A stretch of DNA of 64,000 bases from Nageia nagi. Lineage: Eukaryota; Pinophyta. The position numbers were made by a program, and so were the translations under genes. Under the pieces are notes generated by a model. That model was not told the DNA's origin, searched no databases, and was given only the letters and a program-made list of their open reading frames with translations. Where the stretch lies: NCBI GenBank assembly GCA_050084985.1, contig JBITNC010000002.1:12214001-12278000 (forward strand), written 5' to 3'. Position 1 is the first letter of the stretch; each line of letters begins with the position of its first letter. Below, piece after piece: positions 41,501-46,379 of the stretch.

Positions 41501-43939
41501 ATCTTCTTGACTACAATGATTGTCTTCTTCTAAAGACTAGGGCACATCTCCTAGATCTAAAGAAGGCGAGTTAGAGTTCATCCCACAACACAACTCTCAT
41601 ACAAAATAAAAATACCAAATGACATGACCAAATGGGACACACCTCTTCCTTATATAACATGAGCTTCTAACTCTTCATTAAGTGGGGACCACTTTATTAC
41701 TAACTTATGACATAAATTTAAAACCTAAAAATACTCCTAATACTTAAAGTCCCATTTCCACATGTGTTCAATTAAATTTTATAAACTAAAAGTGAAAATA
41801 GGCATCCAAAAATGGGGATATTACAGTACCAATAGATTCCACTACAGAAGCATAGTATGTGGCTGTTGCAGAGGCAACAAAAGATAGGAAGATACTAGGA
41901 GACTTGGAGGAAAAACAAGTGCATCCAACTCCACTTCTAAATATTTTTGCAAATTGATTGGCCAAAAATCCTAAATTTCATGAACGAACAAAGCACATCA
42001 ACACGAATTTTCATTTGATCTGACATCATGTAGAGGTCAAAACAATTCAGGTGAAACATTGTTCCACAGATGAGCAAACTGCATACATCTTCACCAAGGT
42101 GTTTGGACAAGAAAAGTTCAAGAAGATACTTGGACTTACAAATACCCATTCGGATTAAGGGGGGATTGTTAGACAACTAATCCTTAGGGATTATGGTATT
42201 TGTAATATAGTAGTAGTATTTACTAAATATAGAAAATTCATAGCCATGAGAATAGTGGAATATTAGGGTTCATAAGTTAGAGAATATGAAGAGTTCTTGA
42301 GAATGTCAAGGGTCACCAAGGAAAGTGGATATGAAGAGTCATTTGATAATGTATTTAATCTCATTTCTAAGCTAATACAATACTTTTGATCTTGGAGTTA
42401 ATGAACAGCCTGTCAATTCCAAAGGCTGCAGGATAGATTGATAACTTTCATCATGATTAAGGGGGAGTATGAAGGGAGCTTCAAGCAAACCAAAAGACAT
42501 GTGGAAGTTAAAAACCTTCATGAAAATCCAACTAGAATGGGAAACTGAAGGGTCATATCTAAAATGCAATATATCACATATTTGTTTCTTTTTCGCTGTG
42601 TGAGATGTTGCTCTGTGTATGTATTAAAACTGTATGTACTGATTTAAAAGCAACGCAAGACTTCATTGAAATACAAAAAACTTATTTTTATTTTCTTCTC
42701 ATGCTACATTATTCTCTATCCAAGTTCAGTTTAAGATGAAACCCACTTCTTTTACTACGTATCAACTAAGTTAGTTCTAAGTTCAGTTTCAGATGAAGAC
42801 TACTTCTGTGAGTGCATATTAACTAACAGAGATCTATTTGACTTGGAGCTTAATTCTCCTTCTCAAAGGGTGTTTCCACTAATTGTCATCCAAGTTTAGT
42901 CTGAGATGGAAGCCTAATTCTCATCTCATAGTGACAAGTATCCATTAAATATAACGTGAAGTGGAAAAACTCCCGAATTCTCCTTTATCTTTTTATAAAA
43001 AGAGGAAAACCCAGTGCTATATAGCAGGTGGAGCAATAACTGACCTTTAGGCTTGTCTATAAGAATCGCAGCCCCAGTAGGACCGTCCCATCTGGCAGGA
43101 AGCTCTGACTTCATGCTAATCACTGGAGGCGTATCTGCGACTCCCTCCAACTTGGATGTACTATTTTCTACAGAATTTAACAACTTCTTTCCCTTCAAAA
43201 CCTTGGCCTTCTCCCCTTCATCATTGCCTTCACTACCTTTTCTGCTCAATTTAGTCATTTTCGCTTCAGAAATATTTTCTATCGCTTGAACTGCCCTACT
43301 CTCTTTATTCTTATCATCCACCCTTGGCTTCACAGGCTCGTCTGGATCAAGAAAAGCTTTCTCCAAACCCTGGTCGGGATAATACTTCTGTTCCAGCTTT
43401 CTTATCATTCGGTAATGCTTGTCCTTCTCCCAGGGAAAACAAAACGCATCATAGAAGTAGAGCTCCTCCTGTTTGTCATATAAACTTTTGAACTCCACAA
43501 TTTCTGGTTTGAGTTCAATGTACTTTTCCTCCTTTGGGTTTTCGTCCTTCTCACTGTCGGTGCCATACATGCGCTTTCTTCTCTTTTCATAAAATTTGCG
43601 CTTAGCTCTGTCAAGCTGAACCCAAGAATCGGAATTCCCCTTATCCAACCAATCTTCAAATGCATTTTTCTTCTTCTGGGGTTCATCATCGCCTTCCTTC
43701 GCCCTCATATTTACAACTCCCAAGATTTTCTTGGCTCTGGATATGTCTTGTCTCTCTGTATCTTTGTGTTCAAGCTTCAATCGTCTGGTTGGCAGTGGCT
43801 TCCTTAAGCGAGCTCGCCTTGACGAAGAACGCTGGGCTGCATTGTTATGTGAGACATGGAAGGAATGGCAAGGCATTCTGGTCATCCATCTCCATAGATG
43901 AATTGATCCGGATGAGCTGATAGTCATTAGTTTTTCCAT
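8435..43939 (-). CDS. TRUB: TruB-family tRNA pseudouridine synthase gene, 7 exons seen, 3' end outside the window
   Basis: TruB enzymes isomerise uridine 55 in the T loop of tRNA. The exons are 43939-43045, 33144-33089, 32889-32807, 15953-15875, 9629-9519, 8903-8794 and 8518-8435. They join in phase for 472 codons plus 2 nt, and every intron has GT/AG borders. Residues 1-60 are rich in Ser and Arg with few acids, so an organelle transit peptide is likely. Residues 60-285 are a charged plant-type extension. The catalytic domain starts near residue 288 ([12 protein letters not shown]). GHAGTLDP puts the catalytic Asp near residue 325, and [10 protein letters not shown] is the conserved C-terminal motif. 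Introns are about 9.9 kb, 199 bp, 16.9 kb, 6.2 kb, 615 bp, 275 bp and more than 8.4 kb. The final part of the domain is missing, probably beyond position 1. The family call is firm. The substrate and organelle are inferred. Confidence 0.93.
8794..8903 (-). CDS. TRUB: TRUB exon 6
   Basis: A 110-nt exon starting in phase 0 with [20 protein letters not shown] and ending with QRSLDD plus two bases of the next Arg codon. [12 protein letters not shown] is the conserved stretch following PMFSA(I)K in the family. The acceptor is TTGTAG and the donor is GATCG/GTGAGT. Confidence 0.94.
9519..9629 (-). CDS. TRUB: TRUB exon 5
   Basis: 111 nt, 37 codons, phase 0 at both ends. It codes [15 protein letters not shown] and then [13 protein letters not shown]. 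The run [10 protein letters not shown] is a TruB signature that precedes a variable loop. The acceptor is GTACAG and the donor is AAG/GTGTGA. Confidence 0.94.
9841..10124 (-). CDS. Coding-like ORF fragment of unknown function inside intron 4
   Basis: A minus-strand open frame of about 95 codons up to the border of the hAT-like element at 10133. It has normal protein-like composition, for example [20 protein letters not shown] and [14 protein letters not shown], ending [13 protein letters not shown] do not recognise the family. It lies between TRUB exons 5 and 4 on the same strand, but exons 4 and 5 join directly in phase and family order, so it is not a missing TRUB exon. It may be a captured fragment of another gene or part of an unplaced transposon. 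Confidence 0.35.
10133..10583. mobile_element. Non-autonomous hAT element (451 bp) related to the hAT at 26741-30259
   Basis: The left end CAATGTTGGAAAACTCGG and the reverse complement of the right end (CACTGTTCAAAAATG) form an imperfect terminal inverted repeat. The flanking 8-mers TCTTATAG (10125-10132) and GCTTAAAG (10584-10591) agree at 6 of 8 bases, as expected for an old hAT duplication. The first 150 bp match the left end of the transposase-bearing element starting at 26741. No coding region is present. It is a deletion derivative. Confidence 0.75.
10600..11185 (+). pseudogene. Copia-type retrotransposon fragment: LTR end, primer site, start of gag
   Basis: TGATATGAGAGCC at 10845-10857 resembles the initiator-Met tRNA primer site TGGTATCAGAGCC. 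From about 10985 the frame reads [20 protein letters not shown] and then DVWRIVG, the typical copia gag N terminus. The fragment is cut by the small LTR element at 11186. The preceding LTR (about 10600-10843) is inferred from position only. Confidence 0.5.
11186..11446 (-). repeat. 3' LTR of the small LTR element
   Basis: 261 bp, immediately downstream (minus strand) of the polypurine tract. TG...CA termini. Confidence 0.92.
11492..12040 (-). CDS. 182-aa ORF of unknown function in the small LTR element
   Basis: A single uninterrupted frame covering most of the 1-kb interior and ending just before the polypurine tract. It is rich in Cys, Glu and Lys, with segments such as [20 protein letters not shown] and [20 protein letters not shown]. 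There is no CCHC knuckle, no DTG/DSG protease site and no reverse transcriptase motif. It could be a gag relative too diverged to recognise, or a captured host fragment. Being open for 549 nt in AT-rich DNA suggests recent coding constraint. Confidence 0.45.
   Translation of the reverse strand: MRLVCSSLKVVELKLTRRTCLEKASLKTMIEIEILSHLDSNGEKGNNVLCITIVRRENLCEEQLKVAYVISQCLAIYCLKVCVEGCESVMIYNHHCEMIKTYSCGVWKCNDVKEEWFKDHCERDWFLKTNTYGIDGMPLQESFDEGESFIKWHSIIYTMKEQHQQWRTTQTRSGRIEFLPSL
12433..12444 (-). other. Primer binding site, initiator-Met tRNA type
   Basis: Reads TGGTATCAGAAC on the minus strand two bases after the 5' LTR. It is complementary to the 3' end of plant initiator-Met tRNA at all but one position. 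Confidence 0.85.
12447..12707 (-). repeat. 5' LTR of the small LTR element
   Basis: 261 bp, followed on the minus strand by AT and then the primer binding site. Same termini and length as the 3' LTR. Confidence 0.92.
12708..12870 (-). pseudogene. LINE reverse transcriptase fragment
   Basis: On the minus strand the frame gives [20 protein letters not shown] and then [13 protein letters not shown], the finger and first catalytic (xxDIxKAFD) region of plant non-LTR reverse transcriptase. It is truncated by the small LTR element on one side and by unrelated sequence on the other. Confidence 0.7.
12900..13250 (+). pseudogene. Ty3/gypsy pol C-terminal fragment
   Basis: The frame from about 12953 reads [20 protein letters not shown] and then [15 protein letters not shown], the region after the integrase core in Ty3/gypsy pol. 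It continues with [19 protein letters not shown]. No upstream pol is attached, so it is an isolated scrap inside the LINE-rich part of intron 4. Confidence 0.6.
13251..13871. other. Intron sequence, possible retrotransposon remnant
   Basis: A minus-strand open frame of 87 codons (13450-13713) has no family match that I can name. Its composition and position next to a gypsy scrap suggest more retrotransposon debris. Confidence 0.35.
13872..14520 (-). pseudogene. LINE endonuclease-domain fragment
   Basis: Minus-strand frames read [20 protein letters not shown] and then [18 protein letters not shown], the C-terminal half of the plant LINE apurinic-type endonuclease (LC..FDL.I.NG..., S.VDY.I). 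A following frame (13872-14162, [16 protein letters not shown]) fits the linker after the nuclease. It lies on the wrong side of the reverse transcriptase piece at 14540-15480, so the two are separate insertions or have been rearranged. Confidence 0.65.
14540..15480 (-). pseudogene. LINE reverse transcriptase fragment
   Basis: Minus-strand order: an [16 protein letters not shown] segment, [20 protein letters not shown], a [16 protein letters not shown]-like palm segment and, near 14640-14600, [15 protein letters not shown], where TDD stands for the usual FADD catalytic pair. Multiple frameshifts and stops. Typical of a decayed L1-type plant LINE. Confidence 0.7.
15875..15953 (-). CDS. TRUB: TRUB exon 4
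   Basis: A 79-nt exon lying 16.9 kb from exon 3. It completes a Ser codon (AG plus T) and codes [20 protein letters not shown] then WDADSP, a conserved TruB segment. The acceptor is CGTGCAG and the donor is CACCG/GTCAAT, phase 0. The strong family match, exact length and phase make it secure despite its isolation among transposons. Confidence 0.92.
16702..18524 (+). repeat. 5' LTR of the chromovirus, truncated and split
   Basis: 16702-17166 matches 22521-22989 of the 3' LTR and 18340-18524 matches the terminal part to 23170. The missing 5' part corresponds to 21979-22520. The break falls about 10 bp after the TATA box (TTATAAAAGG, 22508-22517) of the intact LTR. The gap between the two matching parts is the solo LTR. 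Confidence 0.88.
17167..18339. mobile_element. Solo LTR (1173 bp) nested in the chromovirus 5' LTR
   Basis: It starts TGTAGACACTG and ends GACCTACA, so the ends form the short inverted repeat TGTAG...CTACA. Flanks are CATTT (17162-17166) and CATTC (18340-18344). The empty site in the 3' LTR reads GTTCATTCATGCATG, so this is a 5-bp target duplication with one later change. No internal coding region, primer site or second LTR is present, as expected after LTR-LTR recombination. Confidence 0.9.
18526..18536 (+). other. Primer binding site, initiator-Met tRNA type
   Basis: TGGTATCAGAG one base after the LTR end (TTTACA). It matches the complement of the initiator-Met tRNA 3' end. Confidence 0.9.
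18540..21978 (+). pseudogene. Chromovirus gag-pol relic (RT, RNase H, integrase, chromodomain)
   Basis: Only about 680 bp separate the primer site from the reverse transcriptase, too little for gag plus protease, so most of these are deleted. The reverse transcriptase runs about 19218-19800 ([20 protein letters not shown]; catalytic FFDD near 19740). A 339-codon open frame (19719-20738) holds the thumb and RNase H ([20 protein letters not shown]). Integrase pieces follow ([23 protein letters not shown]). The chromodomain is at about 21850-21960 ([20 protein letters not shown]). In-frame stops occur at 19456, 19686, 20736 and within integrase. Confidence 0.9.
21979..23170 (+). repeat. 3' LTR of the chromovirus, intact (1192 bp)
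   Basis: Begins TGTGAAATCCCC directly after the polypurine tract and ends ATCTTTACA. A TATA box lies at 22508-22517. Between 22270 and 22440 the motif CCCACGTTGGGCAT or close variants recurs about five times, a short repeat cluster just upstream of the promoter. Confidence 0.9.
23270..24139. mobile_element. LTR fragment of the same family as the solo LTR at 41018-41825
   Basis: Shares AGGGCACATCTCCTA, a following GGAGTTTGAGT/GCGAGTTAGAGT segment, a TTATATA promoter-like run and the ending GG(G)A(C/T)ATTACA with the solo LTR in the copia element. The left limit is estimated from the distance of these motifs to the start of the other copy. No second LTR or internal region is attached. Confidence 0.55.
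24140..24802 (+). repeat. 5' LTR of the gene-carrying element, with internal tandem repeats
   Basis: Ends GGGATATTACA just before the primer site. 24190-24415 consists of about four diverged units built on ATGCATGTTAGTGGGAAATA and CTTGGAGCAATTAGTG. The left limit is set only by the neighbouring LTR fragment. Confidence 0.6.
24804..24815 (+). other. Primer binding site, initiator-Met tRNA type
   Basis: TGGTATTAGAGC directly after the 5' LTR. One mismatch to the usual TGGTATCAGAGC. Confidence 0.75.
24983..25540 (+). pseudogene. ORF of unknown origin followed by a reverse transcriptase scrap
   Basis: A 151-codon frame (24983-25438) reads [20 protein letters not shown], then a Ser/Lys/His-rich tract ([16 protein letters not shown]), which looks like a disordered part of a plant protein rather than gag. 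In a neighbouring frame 25415-25480 gives [10 protein letters not shown] and, after a stop, LTNAL, the conserved gypsy reverse transcriptase segment. This proves a pol origin for the element. Confidence 0.5.
25541..26165 (+). pseudogene. Coding-like segment of unknown origin inside the element
   Basis: Open for about 100 codons (25550-25850) with [20 protein letters not shown] and [20 protein letters not shown], then broken by stops. It is not a gypsy domain. It is likely another piece of captured host sequence, but I cannot name the gene. Confidence 0.4.
26166..26595 (+). pseudogene. Captured CSI1-like (cellulose synthase interactive) ARM-repeat fragment
   Basis: The frames give [16 protein letters not shown], a stop, then [40 protein letters not shown] and, after a frameshift, [20 protein letters not shown] with AAKAI and YGSLTD. 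This matches the N-terminal armadillo repeats of plant CSI proteins (family motifs VGSHSQAVPVLVSLLRSG and GGCIPPLLGLL). CSI1 links cellulose synthase complexes to cortical microtubules. Here it is a broken fragment with stops and shifts and continues without a gap into a TPLATE-like stretch. Confidence 0.75.
26741..30259 (-). mobile_element. hAT DNA transposon (3.5 kb) with 8-bp target duplication
   Basis: GTTTGAAG stands at both 26733-26740 and 30260-30267. The element begins CAAGGTTGGAAAACT, and the reverse complement of its end is TAGTGAAGGAAAAACT, an imperfect inverted repeat. Removing the element and one 8-mer restores the TPLATE-like reading frame exactly (SLFE then DQRIK), which is independent proof of the insertion. 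It encodes a nearly intact transposase on the minus strand. Subterminal regions hold GCCGGTT/AACCGGC-type motifs. Confidence 0.93.
27088..29672 (-). pseudogene. hAT transposase, three exons, one frameshift and one early stop
   Basis: Exon 1 (29672-28333) has the BED zinc finger ([20 protein letters not shown]), the DUF659-type catalytic region ([20 protein letters not shown]) and [20 protein letters not shown]. One base appears lost near 28345, just before the exon end. Exon 2 (28202-27794) and exon 3 (from 27692) have good GT/AG borders. Exon 3 has the dimerisation motif [20 protein letters not shown] at 27307-27309 cuts off an acidic tail ([16 protein letters not shown]) still open to 27088. 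Only two lesions are visible, so it died recently compared with its neighbours. Confidence 0.88.
31071..31660 (+). pseudogene. Unknown piece followed by gypsy chromodomain-like pol end and polypurine tract
   Basis: 31090-31250 codes [20 protein letters not shown], origin unknown. 31460-31640 codes [17 protein letters not shown], then [12 protein letters not shown], a stop, then [15 protein letters not shown], the form of a chromovirus chromodomain and pol C terminus (compare [17 protein letters not shown] at 21880). GAAGGAGGAGATTTA at 31646-31660 is the polypurine tract before the 3' LTR. Confidence 0.7.
31661..32415 (+). repeat. 3' LTR of the gene-carrying element
   Basis: TGCTGACCCTGATTC at the start directly after the polypurine tract, GGGATATTACA at the end as in the 5' LTR. 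Its end lies about 390 bp from TRUB exon 3, so this LTR sits close to a splice acceptor without destroying it. Confidence 0.75.
32807..32889 (-). CDS. TRUB: TRUB exon 3 with the catalytic aspartate
   Basis: An 83-nt exon starting in phase 0 with [13 protein letters not shown] and then [14 protein letters not shown]. The Asp in GTLD is the catalytic residue of the family. The acceptor is TTTGCAG and the donor is CAGAG/GTATTT, leaving two bases (AG) for the next codon. A short open frame reads through both ends but only this part is coding. Confidence 0.95.
32962..33055. repeat. Perfect 47-bp tandem duplication inside the 199-bp TRUB intron 2
   Basis: Two adjacent, identical 47-bp units (32962-33008 and 33009-33055) beginning ATTTGCATGATCAAAG. 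They take up nearly half of a very short intron between two coding exons. Confidence 0.95.
33089..33144 (-). CDS. TRUB: TRUB exon 2
   Basis: A 56-nt exon that completes Gly-299 and adds [18 protein letters not shown], the conserved lead-in to the TruB active site. The acceptor is CAACAG and the donor is AAA/GTAAGC, ending in phase 0. It is too short to stand out as a free ORF and was found from the family motif and the exact phase match on both sides. Confidence 0.92.
33145..35274. other. TRUB intron 1, part without a recognised element
   Basis: AT-rich sequence with only short frames. No transposon domain or LTR pair was seen. It may be original intron DNA or insertions too old to recognise. 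Confidence 0.4.
35275..35899 (+). pseudogene. Older copia element, RNase H end of pol (left of nested copia)
   Basis: Frames read [51 protein letters not shown] and [20 protein letters not shown], the ordered end of Ty1/copia pol, ending ADIFTK-like (QISSLRG in another frame). Frameshifts are present. The 5' part of the element is missing. The frame continues at 42416 after the nested element. Confidence 0.85.
35900..36148 (+). repeat. 5' LTR of the nested copia element
   Basis: 249 bp, TG...CA, same length as the 3' LTR. Ends directly before the primer-site-like TTGGTATCAAAA. Confidence 0.9.
36697..36768. repeat. 24-bp tandem repeat, three copies, in the copia leader
   Basis: Units at 36697, 36721 and 36745, each TGTAC(C/T)ACCCAATCACTTG plus five bases. 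A degenerate fourth unit may precede them near 36675. They sit about 550 bp after the primer site and before gag. Confidence 0.9.
37210..42150 (+). pseudogene. Copia gag-pol relic (gag, protease, integrase, RT, RNase H)
   Basis: Gag from about 37257 ([26 protein letters not shown]). Protease near 38095 ([11 protein letters not shown], where active copies have DSGAT; the catalytic Asp is kept but the Gly is lost). GAG-pre-integrase and zinc site near 38496-38640 ([18 protein letters not shown]), integrase to about 39360, reverse transcriptase from 39804 ([27 protein letters not shown] near 40420) and RNase H from 40700. Many in-frame stops and shifts. Confidence 0.9.
41018..41825. mobile_element. 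Solo LTR (808 bp) inside the copia RNase H region
   Basis: Starts TGCAATATCC and ends GGATATTACA, so the terminal ten bases are inverted repeats with one difference. Flanks GTTCT (41013-41017) and GTACC (41826-41830) fit a 5-bp duplication with two changes. The copia frame reads SRKQFV before and VPIDSTTEA after it. A diverged relative lies at about 23270-24139. Confidence 0.85.
42167..42415 (+). repeat. 3' LTR of the nested copia element
   Basis: 249 bp, directly after the polypurine tract. Matches the 5' LTR along its whole length with scattered substitutions. Confidence 0.9.
42416..42706 (+). mobile_element. Older copia element, end of pol plus its polypurine tract and 3' LTR
   Basis: Joining 35899 to 42421 restores the usual copia pol end (ADIFTK...NQF, then RLQDRLITF). 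Its own polypurine tract ATTAAGGGGGAG is at 42456-42467 and the LTR appears to begin at TGAAGGGAGC (42470). The LTR end is uncertain. ATGCTACA near 42706 is a guess, as no second copy is in the window. Confidence 0.65.
42707..42925. other. Intron 1 next to TRUB exon 1
   Basis: Three diverged units containing AAGTT(C/T)AGT(T/C)T(C/A)AGATGAA or similar lie near 42721, 42780 and 42890. No coding content seen. Confidence 0.4.
43045..43939 (-). CDS. TRUB: TRUB exon 1 (start codon, transit peptide, N-terminal extension)
   Basis: 895 nt, ending in phase 1. I chose the first ATG in the open frame ([11 protein letters not shown]). An in-frame ATG four codons later would also be possible. The exon codes for a Ser/Arg-rich leader, then a lysine- and glutamate-rich segment with FEDWLDKG, then ARWDGPTG followed by ILIDKPK. 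The donor reads AAAG/GTCAGT. The open frame runs on past the donor into intron 1, but the protein stops matching the family there. Confidence 0.92.
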
Positions 43940-45550
43940 TCCTCCTCAGGTTTTGCACAAGGCAAGATCTTACCCAGTTACTCGTATGTTTTTTTTGGTT
44001 GGTCTAAGTGCAAAAATTTCATTACAAATGAAATGGACCGTAATCCATACGAGAGCATTTACTTTTAAGTGTTAAAACAAAATACACAATCTAATAACGC
44101 CAAATCCCATGTTTCACTATATTTGTTGCTTATCCTTACATTAACTCTATTTTTGGTGGATTCATTTTCATTTTATGTTGAAGTAGAAGTTGTTGGAGTA
44201 AGTCATAGTATTTATGAATTGTTCAAAGAGATTTGTCTCAAAGTGGTCATAAGGTAATTCATCTATTCATATGTTATCATTTCTTTGAATGAGTTTAATT
44301 TTGCATGTAAATGGTTGGAAGATCATACTTTCATAGGTTATTTTCTCGATCAGATTTCAAATGACTCTTTCATTCGAACAACCTGACATCCCTATGAGAT
44401 AAAGGTTGAAGGTATCCAAAACCTAACCAAAATCTTCTTCCATTTTTTGATTTATTAATCTTAGAATGTTATGGCCATACTCCACTGATGGCCCTAGTAT
44501 GCATGCAATACCCTATTTATTTTTCAATAATGGAACTATGACTTCACGATATTGAATGATTTCTCCCTATAAGTCACTATGTGGGTATAATTTTTCAGGA
44601 TCTTGTTATCCATATAGCCATTCGTTAGTGCAAATTACTTGATTTGATATGGAAGTTCATAATCACATAAGTTCTATGCAATGCATCCCAACCACTACAT
44701 ATGTGTTCTAATTAACTTTTTTAAGGATTTAAATCAATATATAGACTTGCAAGTTGGGGATAGTCTCATCTAGTGGAGGTTTGTGTGTATCATCTTGTTA
44801 AAAGCCTATTATAGATGTCAATCGATCACCCATAAAATAAAGGATTTCCCATTGATGGAGGGTAAATTGAAGCCTCAACCTTATCCTTTGCACCTATAGT
44901 ACCTACATAGAAAACATTGAGGATGAACGGATTTGCTGATACTAAAAATTAAATGGAAAAATTCTAAATAATTTAGATAATATCAATCATGCAAATAATT
45001 AACAATAATTGAAAATAAAGTATAAGGTGATTATTCAATAATTAGAGATCAAATAAAACCTATCAAGATAAGGAATAGAGATGATATCAAATCTATTGTC
45101 TTACCTCAAGAAACAAATCACAAACCAAAATATGTCATACAAGTCATCAATGAATCTTGCACAAGATCTTAGCTCAAAAATTAACAAGTACATAATACTA
45201 GTGTTGGACCTAGGGCCTAGCTCTTGTGTTAGAGAATAATAAAGAGAGACCTATAGGAAAGTAATCGATCGATCACACTTACAGGATCACACCTATTGTA
45301 ATGTATAATATGAAATATGGATAGAGCTCATATGAAAGATAAAATCTCAAGTCTTGATAGGTGGTGCTATGAAACAACAGTCAATAGAATGCATGTGAGA
45401 CTATTACTACCAAGATTCAATCTCATATCGCATGTGTAGTTCTCTACTTTAAATAGGCAAGCATCTCCTTAACCCAAGTTATATCACTTAGCACTCCCTT
45501 GATCCTTACACCATAAAAGAAGGAAATAGCATGAGATGATATGCATATCA
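43940..45550. other. Upstream region of TRUB and AT-rich intergenic DNA
   Basis: The TRUB promoter must lie just right of 43939, but no convincing TATA box or other site could be picked. An eight-base T run at 43989-43996, next to sequence resembling the end of a minus-strand polyadenylated insertion, lies only 50 bp upstream of the start codon. The rest shows no gene. Confidence 0.4.
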
Positions 45551-46342
45551 TGTTAGGAATTGAGTCTGATTATTTGGCTAACTCATAGTTTTATGTTCTC
45601 TATTTTGTAATCGACACACATTGGGTAGATTAGTACCAATCAATCAGAATATCAACAAGTGTCAATTCGCTAAAAGATCAACCAATCAGCCGAAAGATCA
45701 ACTAGTAGGTCAATCGATCAACCAATCAACCTCAAAAGAGAAGATCATAAATGCCAATTTGCCACTTAAAGGAAGATCAGTAGTAATTGGCCTAAGGTGA
45801 TCGATCTTGATATAGGATCGATATGATAGTGGCAACTATGATTCCAAAGGCATAAAAGGTCTATTTTGGGCTTGTAAACTCACTCTTTCTTTAATTTAAG
45901 TTTAGGAATTGGTTTTTCCATTGATGGTAGATTTATTACATGGGTTTTCACTCTAGTTTGGTCTAAAATTAAGCTTGTATGGATCTTTGTAAATCTATTG
46001 TAAGATTCATTGTAAAGAGGAGGAATTGGAGTAGAGATTTGCATAGGTGTGAGAAATAGGAAAGGAGGTAATTCCTTTTAAGAGAGATTGAGTTTGTAGC
46101 TAGTGAGTATTCCTTGTGTAAACCAAAGAGAAATGTATAATGGTTTGGTTGTATGTTGTATCTATTGGTGGCTTTGGATTGATTGAATCAAAGGATTAGA
46201 TATTCTTTATGGACATAGCCCACATTGGGTGAACCATGTTACATTGCTTGTTCTCTCTTGTATGATCTTGTTTACTTGATTTTTTTTTTGGTTTTGAATA
46301 GAGTAATTGATCAACTTTATTTTTATATATTAAATCCTATCA
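45551..46342 (+). repeat. 5' LTR (792 bp)
   Basis: Complete copy used to recognise the two halves of the split 3' LTR (48302-48687 and about 51334-51738). Confidence 0.88.
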
Positions 46343-46379
46343 AGTGGTATCAAGCTTCATGTTTTTAAAGGGAGGGATT

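Larger units (their letters stand above)
35900..42415 (+). mobile_element. Ty1/copia retrotransposon nested in an older copia element
   Basis: 249-bp LTRs at 35900-36148 and 42167-42415, both TGTTAGACA...CTGTCA. The target duplication is ATTCT (35895-35899) against ATTCC (42416-42420). Primer-site-like TGGTATCAAAA at 36150 and polypurine tract AAGGGGGGA at 42157-42165. The 1-kb leader before gag is unusually long. All pol domains are present but broken by stops. A solo LTR sits in the RNase H region. The LTRs differ at roughly a tenth of positions by eye, so the insertion is old. Confidence 0.92.

Noticed and set aside
42926-43044. C-terminal extension of TRUB exon 1
   Set aside because: Read-through past a good donor (GTCAGT). 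Exon 2 joins in phase and continues the conserved protein.
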